DNA of 64,000 nt from positions 744,001 through 808,000 of the forward strand of contig OY969556.1 of the NCBI GenBank assembly GCA_963701015.1, written 5' to 3'. The notes beneath the pieces were generated by a model, which saw only the letters and a list, made by a program, of their open reading frames with translations, made no database searches and had not been told where the DNA came from. The position numbers and the translations under genes are program-made. Below, in pieces: positions 45,646 to 54,571 of this stretch; within the stretch, counting starts at the first letter, position 1, and the number at the start of each line of letters is the position of its first letter. The stretch comes from MFD09286-c1 sp963701015 (GTDB lineage: Bacteria > Bacteroidota > Bacteroidia > Bacteroidales > DTGW01).

Positions 45646-47172
45646 CTATGCTGCTCTTTTTGCTAAATTGTGTGCCAACGCTAGTAAGCCCATTTCAATT
45701 TCTGTTTTTAACATTCCTTTAAGTCCAAAACGCTTAAATCCTTTATTAAACTTGATATTGGCAAAAACGGGTTCAACATCAACCCCTCTTTTACTTCGGT
45801 AGTAAAGCCCTTGCTCACTCTTCAAGCGTTCTGATGCTTGGGCCTTTAGTCGGTTTAGATTATGATTAATTTCTATTATTTTATTCTTCTTACTTTTATG
45901 ACAAGCTCCACGCAATGGGCATGTACTGCAATTAATAGCTTGGTAACGAGATATTTGTTGCTCAAAACCGTTTTCTGTAACTCGTTTGATTGAGCCAATG
46001 TAATTCATCGGTTGACCCATTGGACAATAGTAGCAGTTCTTTTCAGAGTTGTAGAATAAATTGCTATTGAGAGAGTTCTTAATTTTGCGTTGATCTTTGT
46101 CAAAATAGTTAAACTTTATATAAGCGTCTATTTTTGCCTTTTCTAACAATGCGTAATTTTCTTCTGAACCATAACCAGCATCTGCCACAGCTACTTTAGG
46201 ATAATTGTTATACAGGGTGTGGAACTGTTCCAAATGAGGCCTTAATGTGGTTGTATCGGTTGGATTGGGGTGATGGCTATAGTTTACAATATATTGATTA
46301 TTAGTGCTTATCTGAACATTATATCCTGGTTTCAACTGACCGTTTTTCATGTGATCTTCTTTCATTCGCATGAAGGTTGCCCCAGGGTCTGTTTTACTAT
46401 ACGAGTTCCGTTTGCCTAATATCTGCTCTTGCTCCTTGTACTTGTTGAGATTTTGTGGCCAATGTTGGCGAGCGTAATTTAATTTCTGTCTTACTTTCTT
46501 GTCAACCTTTTTATCAGATAATGCTTGATCTATTTGATTAATAGTCCGTTTTACTTTTTCTGCATCTATTTGGGTAAAGTCAACATTATCTGTATCTTGT
46601 AATTCCTCTTTGGCTAACGATTGGGTATAATCCCATAACTCTTTTAGTTGTGCCACCATTTTCTCCTTATTGGTCTTTATGGAATTGCCCCAAACGAAAG
46701 TATAACGATTAGCCTTGGATTCTATTTTGGTCCCATCAACATAGATTTCCTGAAGGCTTACATGTCCCGATTCCACTAATAACATGACTACTTGTGCAAA
46801 TATTTCTTTTAAAACATTTTTGAGCCTATCACTTCTAAATCGATTAAGTGTATTATGATCAGGGTGGTTCATAGCACTCAGCCACATAAAATGAATGTTC
46901 TCTTTTAAGGCTGTTTCCATTTTACGACTACTATATACATTGTTCAGGTAACTGTATATAAGAACCTTCAGCAACATCCGAGGATGATAGCTTGAGGTGC
47001 CACCTCCTTTATATTGTTTATGCAATGCATCAGCGTTAATACTGTCAATGACTTTGTTTACAACCCGAACTGGATGGTTTGCATCTATGAACTCCTCCAG
47101 TGATGGGGGAAGTAACATGATTTGATTGGGACTGTAGTCTTTAAAAACTACTTTTGATCTTTGGTTATACAT
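45646..47172 (-). CDS. IS1182-family DDE transposase
   Basis: 508 aa. The N-terminal DUF772-type domain has LPPSLEEFIDANHPVRVVNKVID, YHPRMLLKVLIYSYLNNVYSSRK and NHPDHNTLNRFRSDRL. The DDE core has LQEIYVDGTKIESKANRYTF (Asp), KVAVADAGYGSEENYALLEKA (Asp) and a late Glu in VDVEPVFANIKFNKGFKRF. A four-Cys segment (CYYCPMGQP, NCSTCPLRGACHKS) is usual in this family. No frameshift, so it is likely active. Confidence 0.93.
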   Translation of the reverse strand: MYNQRSKVVFKDYSPNQIMLLPPSLEEFIDANHPVRVVNKVIDSINADALHKQYKGGGTSSYHPRMLLKVLIYSYLNNVYSSRKMETALKENIHFMWLSAMNHPDHNTLNRFRSDRLKNVLKEIFAQVVMLLVESGHVSLQEIYVDGTKIESKANRYTFVWGNSIKTNKEKMVAQLKELWDYTQSLAKEELQDTDNVDFTQIDAEKVKRTINQIDQALSDKKVDKKVRQKLNYARQHWPQNLNKYKEQEQILGKRNSYSKTDPGATFMRMKEDHMKNGQLKPGYNVQISTNNQYIVNYSHHPNPTDTTTLRPHLEQFHTLYNNYPKVAVADAGYGSEENYALLEKAKIDAYIKFNYFDKDQRKIKNSLNSNLFYNSEKNCYYCPMGQPMNYIGSIKRVTENGFEQQISRYQAINCSTCPLRGACHKSKKNKIIEINHNLNRLKAQASERLKSEQGLYYRSKRGVDVEPVFANIKFNKGFKRFGLKGMLKTEIEMGLLALAHNLAKRAA

Positions 47173-47269
47173 GTCTCATACTTTTGATAATGAGACAACT
47201 AAACAAGATAAATGATTAAATTAATGAGCCTTTTTTATGAACTTTTTATTAACAAAAAAAGGTGCCTCG

Positions 47270-47294
47270 ACTTTTGAGACACCTTCTTTCTATT
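47270..47294 (-). repeat. Right terminal inverted repeat of the IS
   Basis: Reads AATAGAAAGA, AGGT, GTCTCAAAAGT on the minus strand. With 47261-47269 it forms a second hairpin (GGTGCCTC with GAGACACC, one mismatch). Confidence 0.8.
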
Positions 47295-47308
47295 TTTATA
47301 AAAAATTA

Positions 47309-47339
47309 TTTGTGAGGAAATTAAAACATTCTAACTTTG
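47309..47339 (+). promoter_or_regulatory. Bacteroidota-type promoter for tRNA-Arg
   Basis: TTTG (47309-47312), 19 nt, TAACTTTG (47332-47339), an exact consensus, with the tRNA starting 13 nt after it. It lies between the IS right end and the tRNA. Confidence 0.85.
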
Positions 47340-47352
47340 CAGCCACAAAATT

Positions 47353-47426
47353 GGCTCTGTAGCATAACTGAATAGTGCATCTGACTACGGATCAGAAGGT
47401 TGGGGGTTTGAATCCCTCCAGAGTCA
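47353..47426 (+). tRNA. tRNA-Arg (anticodon ACG)
   Basis: 74 nt. Acceptor GGCTCTG pairs with CAGAGTC (one G:U), discriminator A. The anticodon stem TCTGA/TCAGA encloses CTACGGA, anticodon ACG (read as ICG after deamination). The T-arm is GGGGG TTTGAAT CCCTC. CCA is not encoded. A mobilisable element follows directly, suggesting the 3' end as its integration site. Confidence 0.95.
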
Positions 47427-47440
47427 CGGAAATAATTTAT

Positions 47441-47473
47441 AATCCCTTGTAAACAAATATTTTATAAGGGATT
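47441..47473 (+). terminator. Terminator-like hairpin after tRNA-Arg
   Basis: AATCCCTT pairs with AAGGGATT around a 17-nt AT-rich loop, followed by ATTGTTTTGT. It lies 14 nt past the tRNA. Confidence 0.6.
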
Positions 47474-47480
47474 ATTGTTT

Positions 47481-48248
47481 TGTACACACAGATATACACA
47501 CAAATAATTTTATATGGCTGAATATTTTAATTTTAATGTCGTAGTCTTGGATCAAACGGAAAAGTTGGGGCACAAAAACTATTAAGCTTTTTCTTAAATA
47601 ATAACCCAAACCACTTAAAAGGGGCTATAACTAGACAATACGTTTTTGATTATTATTCCATTGGTTTAAAATTTGACTTTTTTGTTTTGAGGACATAGGT
47701 CATATTGTTAAGTACTTATTTGTCTTAAAATCGCGCGAGTTCAATAACCAACTTTTCAAAAGAACAATAAAAGTCAACAATATAAAACCCAATACTATGT
47801 TGTCACCTAAATATGCAACCACAAAGTTTTTTACCTATTAAAACTTCTCATAAAACTAACTCAGGCACTGTCATATTTTTTTTTTAAGTTATTACGAGTA
47901 TCATTCAAATAGGGTATATTAAACAACTTGGTTGCCATTATTCCTTTTTAATCAAATTTAGTGATTGTATAAATATGAACGAATCTGTTATAGCTCCTCT
48001 TTAAGGGGTTGGGGTAAATTATCAATGGTACAAGGTATTTCCACTACCCAACTTTTCTGATTGATCATTATATATTGGTTATAATCGAATAAATAATTCA
48101 TTTATCTATATTTCAATTAATTAACGTATTTCAAGAATCATATTTCAAAATTCACGAAAAATGATTGTAATTATTTATTATTTAATATTTTAAAAATAAA
48201 TTTTGAATTTATTTTTGCTGAAGTAAATACAATGAAAAATTAAAAATT
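47481..48248. other. Gene-poor 0.77-kb stretch at the left of the mobilisable element
   Basis: No frame looks coding. It starts with a TACACACAGATATACACACA-like tract, the sort often seen near att sites, then a 23-codon ATG frame (47514-47585) that stops at once. This is where an integrase gene would be expected; nothing recognisable remains. Confidence 0.5.
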
Positions 48249-49028
48249 ATGACAAAAGAAGAAATTGGTGATAAAATTGCTAAAAGAATGATTCAATTGG
48301 GATTAACTCAGGAACAATTAGCAAAAAAAATAAATGATTCAAAACTTTCTAACAATAAAATAAGTCAAATTACATTGGGTAAGCGTAATGTGAGCATTTC
48401 AGAATTTGTTCAAATCTGTAGCGCATTGAATATTTCAGTAGATGATATGCTGAACGAAGATAAATTTAGTAGAATTATAACTGTTAAACTTCTTTTATTA
48501 ATTAAAAATGATATTTTAAGTTTTATTAATCAAAATGAAAATAAATTAAGTAATTATATTGAAAATTTAATATATGAAGATCTGCGCATACTTACACGTG
48601 ATTATTACTTATTTGGAACAAAAAGTTTTTTTCCAATAAATTTAAAAGATGAAATTTTAATTGAAATAGCTAGTAAGGTATCCACATTTTATGGCGAATG
48701 CATTGTAATTCGTGATATTGACGAAGTCGGAATTAAATTTATTTTTAATTCATATACTGAAACTGAGACAGAACCACCTACTCGTCGATGGATTATTTCA
48801 ATTGGTCCAAATTTTTCAGTAGATGCTTGGTTCTATTGGCTAGCGTATAAAAGTGATGATGAATATGAGACAAGGTGTCAACGAGATTTTTATGCAAAAA
48901 TAGATACAATAAAAATAATTGATAAAATACTTGATAAACGTTGGTGGACAGATATCAATCCACGATTTCGAACAAATAAGAATCATAAAATTATTGAAAT
49001 GAATGGAAAATTACAATTTGTAAATTGA
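48249..49028 (+). CDS. XRE-family helix-turn-helix regulator
   Basis: 259 aa. The N-terminal HTH (residues about 5-70) reads IGDKIAKRMIQLGLTQEQLAKK then NNKISQITLGKRNVSISEFV and ALNISVDDML, a phage/cI-like domain. The C-terminal 180 residues match no family I know and carry RRWIISIGPNFSVDAWFYWL. First gene of the mobilisable element, probably its regulator. Confidence 0.8.
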   Translation: MTKEEIGDKIAKRMIQLGLTQEQLAKKINDSKLSNNKISQITLGKRNVSISEFVQICSALNISVDDMLNEDKFSRIITVKLLLLIKNDILSFINQNENKLSNYIENLIYEDLRILTRDYYLFGTKSFFPINLKDEILIEIASKVSTFYGECIVIRDIDEVGIKFIFNSYTETETEPPTRRWIISIGPNFSVDAWFYWLAYKSDDEYETRCQRDFYAKIDTIKIIDKILDKRWWTDINPRFRTNKNHKIIEMNGKLQFVN

Positions 49029-49049
49029 TAATTAAAATTTAAAAAATAT

Positions 49050-49262
49050 ATGAAAAATGAAACCAATTTTCAAATCGAGAAGGACTATATGGGTCAAACT
49101 TTTCGTGGAATAAATAAACTTGCGGAAATTTTACATTGTAGTTACCGTACTGCCCATAAAATTAAGGAATCTGGGAATATACCCTATTCTCAACCATCGG
49201 AAAGGGTTTTTATATTTAGATTCAGCGATGTGTTAAAATATTCTAATACATTTAATAAATAA
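49050..49262 (+). CDS. Excisionase-like helix-turn-helix protein (DUF3853 type)
   Basis: 70 aa. It contains FRGINKLAEILHCSYRTAHKIKE then GNIPYSQPSERVFIFRFSDV, the short winged-helix pattern of excisionases and DUF3853 proteins in Bacteroidota mobile elements. It lies 21 bp after the XRE gene and 1 bp before the next gene. A recombination-directionality or regulatory role is likely. Confidence 0.75.
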   Translation: MKNETNFQIEKDYMGQTFRGINKLAEILHCSYRTAHKIKESGNIPYSQPSERVFIFRFSDVLKYSNTFNK

Positions 49263-49263
49263 A

Positions 49264-50229
49264 ATGGCTCGTCCTATTAAAGTTGGCCTTGATTATTTCC
49301 CTTTTGATGTCTATTTTTTCGAAGATAGAAAAATTAGGAGATTATTCATTAAACATGGTTCACAAGGTATATTGATTTATCTTATTTTGGTTTGTGAAAT
49401 ATACAAGGATTGTGGATATTATATACGATGCGATTCTGATTTATTTTTTGATATCGGGGATAAATTAAAAATCGACGAAAATATTGTTAAATCTATGATG
49501 GATTATTTTATTAACATCGAGCTATTTAGCAAAGATTTATACAATCAAGGGATATTATCTTCAAAGGGAATTCAAAAAAGATATAAAATGGCCAAAGAGA
49601 ATGCAACTTCAAAAATAGGTGAATACAATTTGCTTGATAATAATGTTAATAATCATAACTTAACTGCAGTTAATAAGTCATTAACGACAGTTAATGATGG
49701 AATAACTAATATTATTTCTCAAATAAATGCACAAAGTAAAGAAAATGAAAATCAAAGAAAAGTAAATAATTTTGATATGGATGGTTTTGATCACTTATTA
49801 AATATTTTCAATTTAAAACTTAAGAAAAATCTTAAAAAAGATGTAAAATCGGTTAACCAGTATTACAATAGATTAAAAGATGGATATTCAATCGAAAATT
49901 TTATTCAAGCTCTTGAAAATGCTATGAATGATAAATTTCATATTGATAATTTATTTAATTATATTACAATTGAATATATCACTCGGCCAGAAATATTAAA
50001 CAAATATGCTAATTATAAACCAAAAAAAATAATTGATATTCCTTTTAAACCCATTGTTTTCGAGAATATAGAACAAGCAGAAAATGAATATTCAAACCTA
50101 ATTTTGATTAATTTTACAATTAATTCAACTATAAAGAATTATGGTGGTTACAAGGAATATATGAAATCTAATGGATATAGTGCTAGATTATCAATCAATG
50201 GAGAATTATACCTAGCTAAACTCAAATAG
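49264..50229 (+). CDS. DUF4373 (Lin1244/Lin1753-like) protein of mobile elements
   Basis: 321 aa. The N-terminal domain ARPIKVGLDYFPFDVYFFEDR, FIKHGSQGILIYLILVCEIY and SKGIQKRYKMAKE is a winged-helix replication-initiator-like module common in Bacteroidota mobile elements. The central part is Asn/Lys-rich and low-complexity; the C-terminus resembles DnaD-like tails. It may help replicate the excised element; no catalytic motif is seen. Confidence 0.78.
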   Translation: MARPIKVGLDYFPFDVYFFEDRKIRRLFIKHGSQGILIYLILVCEIYKDCGYYIRCDSDLFFDIGDKLKIDENIVKSMMDYFINIELFSKDLYNQGILSSKGIQKRYKMAKENATSKIGEYNLLDNNVNNHNLTAVNKSLTTVNDGITNIISQINAQSKENENQRKVNNFDMDGFDHLLNIFNLKLKKNLKKDVKSVNQYYNRLKDGYSIENFIQALENAMNDKFHIDNLFNYITIEYITRPEILNKYANYKPKKIIDIPFKPIVFENIEQAENEYSNLILINFTINSTIKNYGGYKEYMKSNGYSARLSINGELYLAKLK

Positions 50230-50269
50230 TTATTTAACATATAATAAAATTTTTGCAGCATTTTATAAA

Positions 50270-50310
50270 GCAAGTAGGGGCTGGGCTGCACCCTGCCCTA
50301 CTTGCCCTAC
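50270..50310 (+). promoter_or_regulatory. Candidate origin of transfer (oriT)
   Basis: A GC-rich patch in AT-rich DNA. A perfect 10-bp inverted repeat, GCAAGTAGGG and CCCTACTTGC, flanks a 16-nt centre with its own GGG/CCC pairing, and GCCCTAC is repeated directly at 50295 and 50304. It lies 107 bp upstream of the BfmA-like gene, where oriT sits in related mobilisable elements. Assigned by position and structure only. Confidence 0.55.
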
Positions 50311-50416
50311 GGGGTTGAAAACCAATTAAATAATAGTATATAATTACATATAAATTGTTATGTATTAATTCTGAAAGGCTTTATTTTATTAAAATATTTA
50401 CATATTTTTTATATAA

Positions 50417-51082
50417 ATGGATAATAAACTTACTAGCATAGGTATTAATAAACACGATCATTCAAAACTAAAGCAATATTGTAACCGCAATGAGCTTTCA
50501 GTTGTAGAATTTATTCGTGATTCATTAAACTATTTTGAAAAGTCAGGGGCTAATCCAAAGACTATTGAAACTCCAACATTGCAATTTTCAAAAATGAGAG
50601 AAAGACTTGATCAAGTCATCCGATTCATGCGAACAGAAGAAAAGGGCTTTCTCCAAGAAGCAATGGACAAGGTCTCAGCAATAGAGATTAGGCTGAAATC
50701 GGAGTTAAACCAAATTGCAACCCGTAACGACCTTCAAGAAATATCTAAAAATTATATACAACAAATATCAAAGTTTAACCAAATTATTTTAAAAATTGAC
50801 ACTTCTAAAGATGAATTAACAAATGCTTTTTCATCAGAAATCTCTCGATTAAGTATCAAAATAGTAGATATTCATGAATCCATAAAAGTTCTAAATGAAT
50901 ATATTGAAACTAAACATCTCAAAATTATTAGGGAAATAGAAGTTCAAAATGTTAATAGTATTAAAATTATTGAAGAAAAAATAAAAGATTCGAAGTACAG
51001 TATAATAAACGGGATTTTTATTTTAGGTTCAGTTTTATCAGTTCTTATAATCCTTTTGGTATATATAATTATACACCGATGA
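50417..51082 (+). CDS. BfmA/BtgA-like mobilisation accessory protein
   Basis: 221 aa. The N-terminus SIGINKHDHSKLKQYCNRNELSVVEFIRDSL looks like the DNA-binding region of BfmA/BtgA proteins, which bind oriT and assist the relaxase. A long coiled coil follows, with a C-terminal membrane segment (GIFILGSVLSVLIILLVYIII). Its stop overlaps the relaxase start (ATGA), so the two form a unit. Confidence 0.78.
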   Translation: MDNKLTSIGINKHDHSKLKQYCNRNELSVVEFIRDSLNYFEKSGANPKTIETPTLQFSKMRERLDQVIRFMRTEEKGFLQEAMDKVSAIEIRLKSELNQIATRNDLQEISKNYIQQISKFNQIILKIDTSKDELTNAFSSEISRLSIKIVDIHESIKVLNEYIETKHLKIIREIEVQNVNSIKIIEEKIKDSKYSIINGIFILGSVLSVLIILLVYIIIHR

Positions 51083-52029
51083 ATGTGCAATTCCACCCAC
51101 CGTCTGGCAGATTGGGCAACAAGGGTAGTTGCTCATATGTGGCGCACTATATGGACAAAGAAGACTTAATAAGGATTCAAACAGGTATTCAACCCGAACT
51201 CTATTTCAACCAATTTTCTGATGAAATTTTTTCAGGTCAAGTTATAAAAGATATTGACAGCAATAAAGCCAAATTATGTAAGGATGATGCAAAATTCTTT
51301 TTTTTATCTGTGAGCCCTTCGGAGAAAGAACTAATTGCAATGGGAATCACACATGAAGAACAGGTTGAATCGTTTAAATTATATATAAAAGAGGAATTCA
51401 TAGAACAATATGCCATAAATTTCAATAAAGGACTAAAAGCTGAAGACATTAAGTTTTATGCTAAACTACATCATAAACGGAAAGGGGATGAAAATAGCCT
51501 ACACTGCCACTTGATAATTAGCCGTAAGGATAATGCTAATAAAATAAAACTGTCCCCAATGACAACACACAGAAGTACTACAAAAGGAAAGGTGATAGGT
51601 GGGTTTGACCGAATAAATTTTTTTAAAAAAGTGGATGAATCATTTGATAGGCATTTCAACTATATCAGGGGAATTCAGGAGACTTTTGATTATTGTTACA
51701 CCATGAAAAATGGTGCTTCCCAACAACGTGATGAACTGATTGAATTGAACGTTATAAATGAAATTTTAGAAATAAAAGATAATCAGTTCAGCACTACTGA
51801 AAAATTTGATGAAATAATTCCGGATTTAAAGAAATCAAACAGTTTCGAATTGAGTTTTGCTCTATTAAGTGTCCAAAATTTAATAGATAAAGTAAGTCAG
51901 ACAATTATTTCATTGAATCAAATCCCATTTTTGGCAGCCGATATTATGCCACAGGCACCACCAGAGGATGATCTTGAGAAATCAAAACGAAGGAAGAAAC
52001 AAAATCGAGATACTGGAATGGGTAGATAA
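51079..52029 (+). CDS. Relaxase-like mobilisation protein (DUF5712 type)
   Basis: 316 aa. Begins NVQFHPPSGRLGNKGSCSYVAHYMDKED, then FFFLSVSPSEKEL and the metal-binding HxH stretch DENSLHCHLIISRKD (His-Cys-His), with a candidate nucleophile Tyr in the N-terminal YVAHYM region. The family nicks oriT in Bacteroidota mobilisable elements. Length is normal and no damage is visible. Confidence 0.75.
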   Translation: MNVQFHPPSGRLGNKGSCSYVAHYMDKEDLIRIQTGIQPELYFNQFSDEIFSGQVIKDIDSNKAKLCKDDAKFFFLSVSPSEKELIAMGITHEEQVESFKLYIKEEFIEQYAINFNKGLKAEDIKFYAKLHHKRKGDENSLHCHLIISRKDNANKIKLSPMTTHRSTTKGKVIGGFDRINFFKKVDESFDRHFNYIRGIQETFDYCYTMKNGASQQRDELIELNVINEILEIKDNQFSTTEKFDEIIPDLKKSNSFELSFALLSVQNLIDKVSQTIISLNQIPFLAADIMPQAPPEDDLEKSKRRKKQNRDTGMGR

Positions 52030-52207
52030 GTATCAATGTCATTTGAGACAAGAAATATGAAGTTGGATTTGATTTAATTTAATTGTTGAACTTGGCATCC
52101 TTTTTTAATTTACTGAATTACTGAGATAAAACTCAATATATTTGGTAATTATGTTACTTTATCAAAAACGTTTTTAATATTTTTAATTAATAAATAAATC
52201 AATTAGT

Positions 52208-52755
52208 TTAGTTAGCTTCTTGACTTATTCCCTTATTCCCAATTTGTAAAGGGTATATACCAAATTCTTTTTTATATAGGTAGTGAAATAATTTGGATCA
52301 CTAAAACCTGTCTGATATGCTGCCTCTGATATTCTCAAGCCATCTTCGCTTAAAAGTTTGTATGCCTTTTTTAGCCATATTGATTTTATTAAATTATTAG
52401 GTGATAAACCTGTTAGTGATCCAATTTTTCTGTTCATTGCAGCCGGACTTACAATAAATTGATTCGAAAGCAATTCTACATTCAAATCTTTATTAGAAAT
52501 ATTTTTTTCAATAAACTGCATTATATCAATTATAAAATCTATGTCCCTTTTAGGCAATGATTTTTCAAAATTTTCAGGTGGTTCAACACCTAAAAATTTA
52601 TTCCTGAGCTTAATTCTGTTGACCAATAAGGATTTTAAGACTCTATCCAAAAGGTTTATATCGAAAGGTTTTGAGACATAAGCACCTTCTCCAGTTGACA
52701 ACCATTCTATTTGTTGTTCGATTGTTGAATTTGCCGTGAGAATAACTAATGCATA
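52208..52755 (-). pseudogene. C-terminal fragment of a hybrid two-component regulator (REC + AraC HTH)
   Basis: What remains is the end of a receiver domain (VILTANSTIEQQIEWLSTGEG, then AYVSKPFDINLLDRVLKSLL with the conserved Lys) and an AraC-type DNA-binding domain (LNVELLSNQFIVSPAAMNRKIG, EAAYQTGFSDPNYFTTYIKK). This is the C-terminal layout of hybrid histidine kinases that control polysaccharide use. The sensor and kinase are gone. Near the end, a T6 tract at 52268-52273 is one base short; restoring it gives KKEFGIYPLQIGNKG and a stop at 52208. The left part is fused in frame to a transposase remnant. Confidence 0.75.
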
Positions 52756-53130
52756 AACCATGTTTTCCAAATCTAAAAGGAAAACATTATCGATTTTATA
52801 AATGATACGTGCCTCAGTTGCTAAGATGCTGGCGAAATCTGCATAAATCCTCCAATCCCTTATTTCATTTACATCGGATAAAGTGCTTCGGGGAAATGGT
52901 TGAGGAATACCTCAGAGATACAGCTTGAGTGAAAGAGCAAAAAGGCTGTTTTCGATATCCATTAAGCTTTCCCTTAAAGTAAGCTGGGCAAAACACATTA
53001 TCTAAAAATGAACGCGGCAATTTAACCATTGGGTCTAATTATCCCCCGAATACTTATCGACACACTTTTGTAATTTAACTCTGTGTAAAAACGACATTGG
53101 TTGAGCAAAAACATATTGTCCTGAATTCAT
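52756..53130 (-). pseudogene. Decayed IS4-type transposase, N-terminal part
   Basis: One frame from an ATG at 53130 reads MNSGQYVFAQPMSFLHRVKL, KCVDKYSGDN, stop, then IMCFAQLTLRESLMD and, after another stop (52912-52914), STLSDVNEIRDWRIYADFA and FLLDLENMVYAL. This follows the DUF4372-plus-DDE start of IS4-type transposases (FGQLTxRES, NLxKANExRxxxIYxxFA, VYALDST). The frame has three stops and ends at about 52756, where regulator sequence begins. Dead element. Confidence 0.75.
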
Positions 53131-53364
53131 TTTTTTGCTTCAAAGCTCAAATTTCAAATCCAAAAATCAAAGAACGCTTTAAAAACCTTATAATATTTGT
53201 TGTGTATATATTTTATTAATTCAACAACCTGACACAAATGTATTAAGATTTTAATTTATAGCCGCTCATGAAGACTAGATGACATTATTTAAAGAAAAAA
53301 GCTACTCCTATTTTCATAAGAGAAGCCTTTGATTTTAAACTACGCAAGTAGTCTCTATCTTAAT

Positions 53365-54351
53365 TTAATTTGTTTCTATTACCGCATAATGCGTGTATTT
53401 CCAAAAATTTCCCGGATCAAGAATTTGAAGTTTAGATATTTTGTTTCCAATTTTAACCCACATGTATGAATCCTTTGGATGGTTTGAAATGAATTTTGCC
53501 GATTTTGATTCGATTTTTATAGTCATGGTCTGTCGCATATCAATAGTTTTATAAACGCTATCAGATGAATTACTGTTAATTGCAATGGTGCCGCCAAAAC
53601 CTAAAAATCCACCAATTCGAATTATAATACCTTCCTTTTTCAGATCATCGAAACTACCGGTAATATAATAAACCCTGTTAAGTTCTAATTGGCCGAAATT
53701 TATCATACTGGATTGAAGATTCATAATGTTATTCATGGTATCTAATTTCTGATTCAACTGTGAAATTTTGAAGTCCTTATTTACCAGTTGTCTCTTAAGG
53801 TATGCAATACCTGAATCACGTTCGGTAACCATATTTTCCAATATTTTCAACCTTCGTTCAAATTGAATTAATTTCATCCCTGAATGTGACAATTCTCTGC
53901 GTAATTTCAATATTTGATTTTTGTCCTTTTCAAGCAATGAGTTCATGAATTTGATATCCTCAATTATTTGTTTCTTTTTATCTCCTGAAATCGATTGTTC
54001 ATTTGATCCGTTTGAAATAGCAGAAATAATATTTTCCTTATTTTTAATACTATCCATGGTGGATTCAATTTCGTTCATATCCCCCATATAGTTGTTAATT
54101 ATAGAATCCTTAGTCATTAAAGTTGAATTTAACTCTGACCGATCGTATTGGAGTTCCTTTATTTGATTCTTGTAATTGTGTCGAAACGAGAAAAATATAA
54201 TGATTATTAACACCAGTATAATTGCTGATATGCCTATAATCCAATTGCTTTTACTTGAACTGCCTTGATAGACAGTACTATCAGTTTTTTCTTGTTGATG
54301 TTTGGATAAATCTTTTTTGTTTTCTTCGTTAATTTCATCTTCTGTTTTCAT
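53365..54351 (-). CDS. Membrane-anchored coiled-coil protein
   Basis: 328 aa. A charged cytoplasmic N-terminus precedes one membrane segment (WIIGISAIILVLIIIIFFSF), a long coiled coil (about 75-215) and a C-terminal beta-rich domain with LNRVYYITGSFDDLKKEGII and GGFLGFGGTIAIN. Homologous architecture is common in Bacteroidota, but no function is known to me. Its upstream region carries copy 1 of the shared 36-bp element. Confidence 0.75.
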   Translation of the reverse strand: MKTEDEINEENKKDLSKHQQEKTDSTVYQGSSSKSNWIIGISAIILVLIIIIFFSFRHNYKNQIKELQYDRSELNSTLMTKDSIINNYMGDMNEIESTMDSIKNKENIISAISNGSNEQSISGDKKKQIIEDIKFMNSLLEKDKNQILKLRRELSHSGMKLIQFERRLKILENMVTERDSGIAYLKRQLVNKDFKISQLNQKLDTMNNIMNLQSSMINFGQLELNRVYYITGSFDDLKKEGIIIRIGGFLGFGGTIAINSNSSDSVYKTIDMRQTMTIKIESKSAKFISNHPKDSYMWVKIGNKISKLQILDPGNFWKYTHYAVIETN

Positions 54352-54452
54352 CTGTATATAATTTAATTTGTTATTTGAAAGATCCCGAAAAAGTTCAGGA
54401 TAATGTATTAATATTACTAATTATAAAGGTCATTATCAGTTTAACAATAAGT

Positions 54453-54488
54453 ATTACATAACTTTCAGAATAAGTTACAATATTCACA
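54453..54488 (-). promoter_or_regulatory. Shared 36-bp element, copy 1
   Basis: Gene-sense start TGTGAATATTGTAACTT and end GAAAGTTATGTAAT, with 5 differences by eye from copy 3. The element ends 101 nt before the start of the coiled-coil protein gene at 54351. Confidence 0.7.
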
Positions 54489-54571
54489 CATTATGAAATT
54501 TTGATATTCTGTAATCTATTATATAAATTCTGGATAAATAAAATTTTCATATTAATGAGCGATAATATTTT

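Larger units (their letters stand above)
45451..47294 (-). mobile_element. IS1182-family insertion sequence, intact
   Basis: About 1.84 kb bounded by 25-bp imperfect terminal inverted repeats (45451-45475 and 47270-47294), which share AATAGAAAGA and GTCTCAAAAGT. It encodes a full-length transposase and no passenger gene. Both ends fold into hairpins with A/T tracts that could act as terminators. No clear target duplication was seen. The right end is only 14 bp from the -33 box of the tRNA-Arg promoter. The intact transposase suggests recent arrival. Confidence 0.85.
47427..52207 (+). mobile_element. Mobilisable element remnant at tRNA-Arg, without integrase
   Basis: Five same-strand genes (XRE regulator, excisionase-like HTH, DUF4373-type protein, BfmA-like protein, DUF5712-like relaxase) and a GC-rich palindrome resembling oriT lie just after the tRNA-Arg 3' end. 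This order is that of small Bacteroidota mobilisable elements. Missing are a tyrosine integrase and a visible copy of the tRNA 3' end at the right side. The right limit is not defined; I stop at the broken regulator fragment. Such elements need a conjugative helper. Confidence 0.65.

Noticed and set aside
47514..47585. Short ATG frame (MAEYFNFNVVV...) after tRNA-Arg, where an integrase N-terminus might be
   Set aside because: It stops after 23 codons, no other frame continues into recognisable integrase motifs, and the first residues are not diagnostic.
52840..52970. attR copy of the tRNA-Arg 3' end
   Set aside because: AATCCTCCAATCCC and nearby sequence are only loosely similar; no repeat of CCCTCCAGAGTCA was found.
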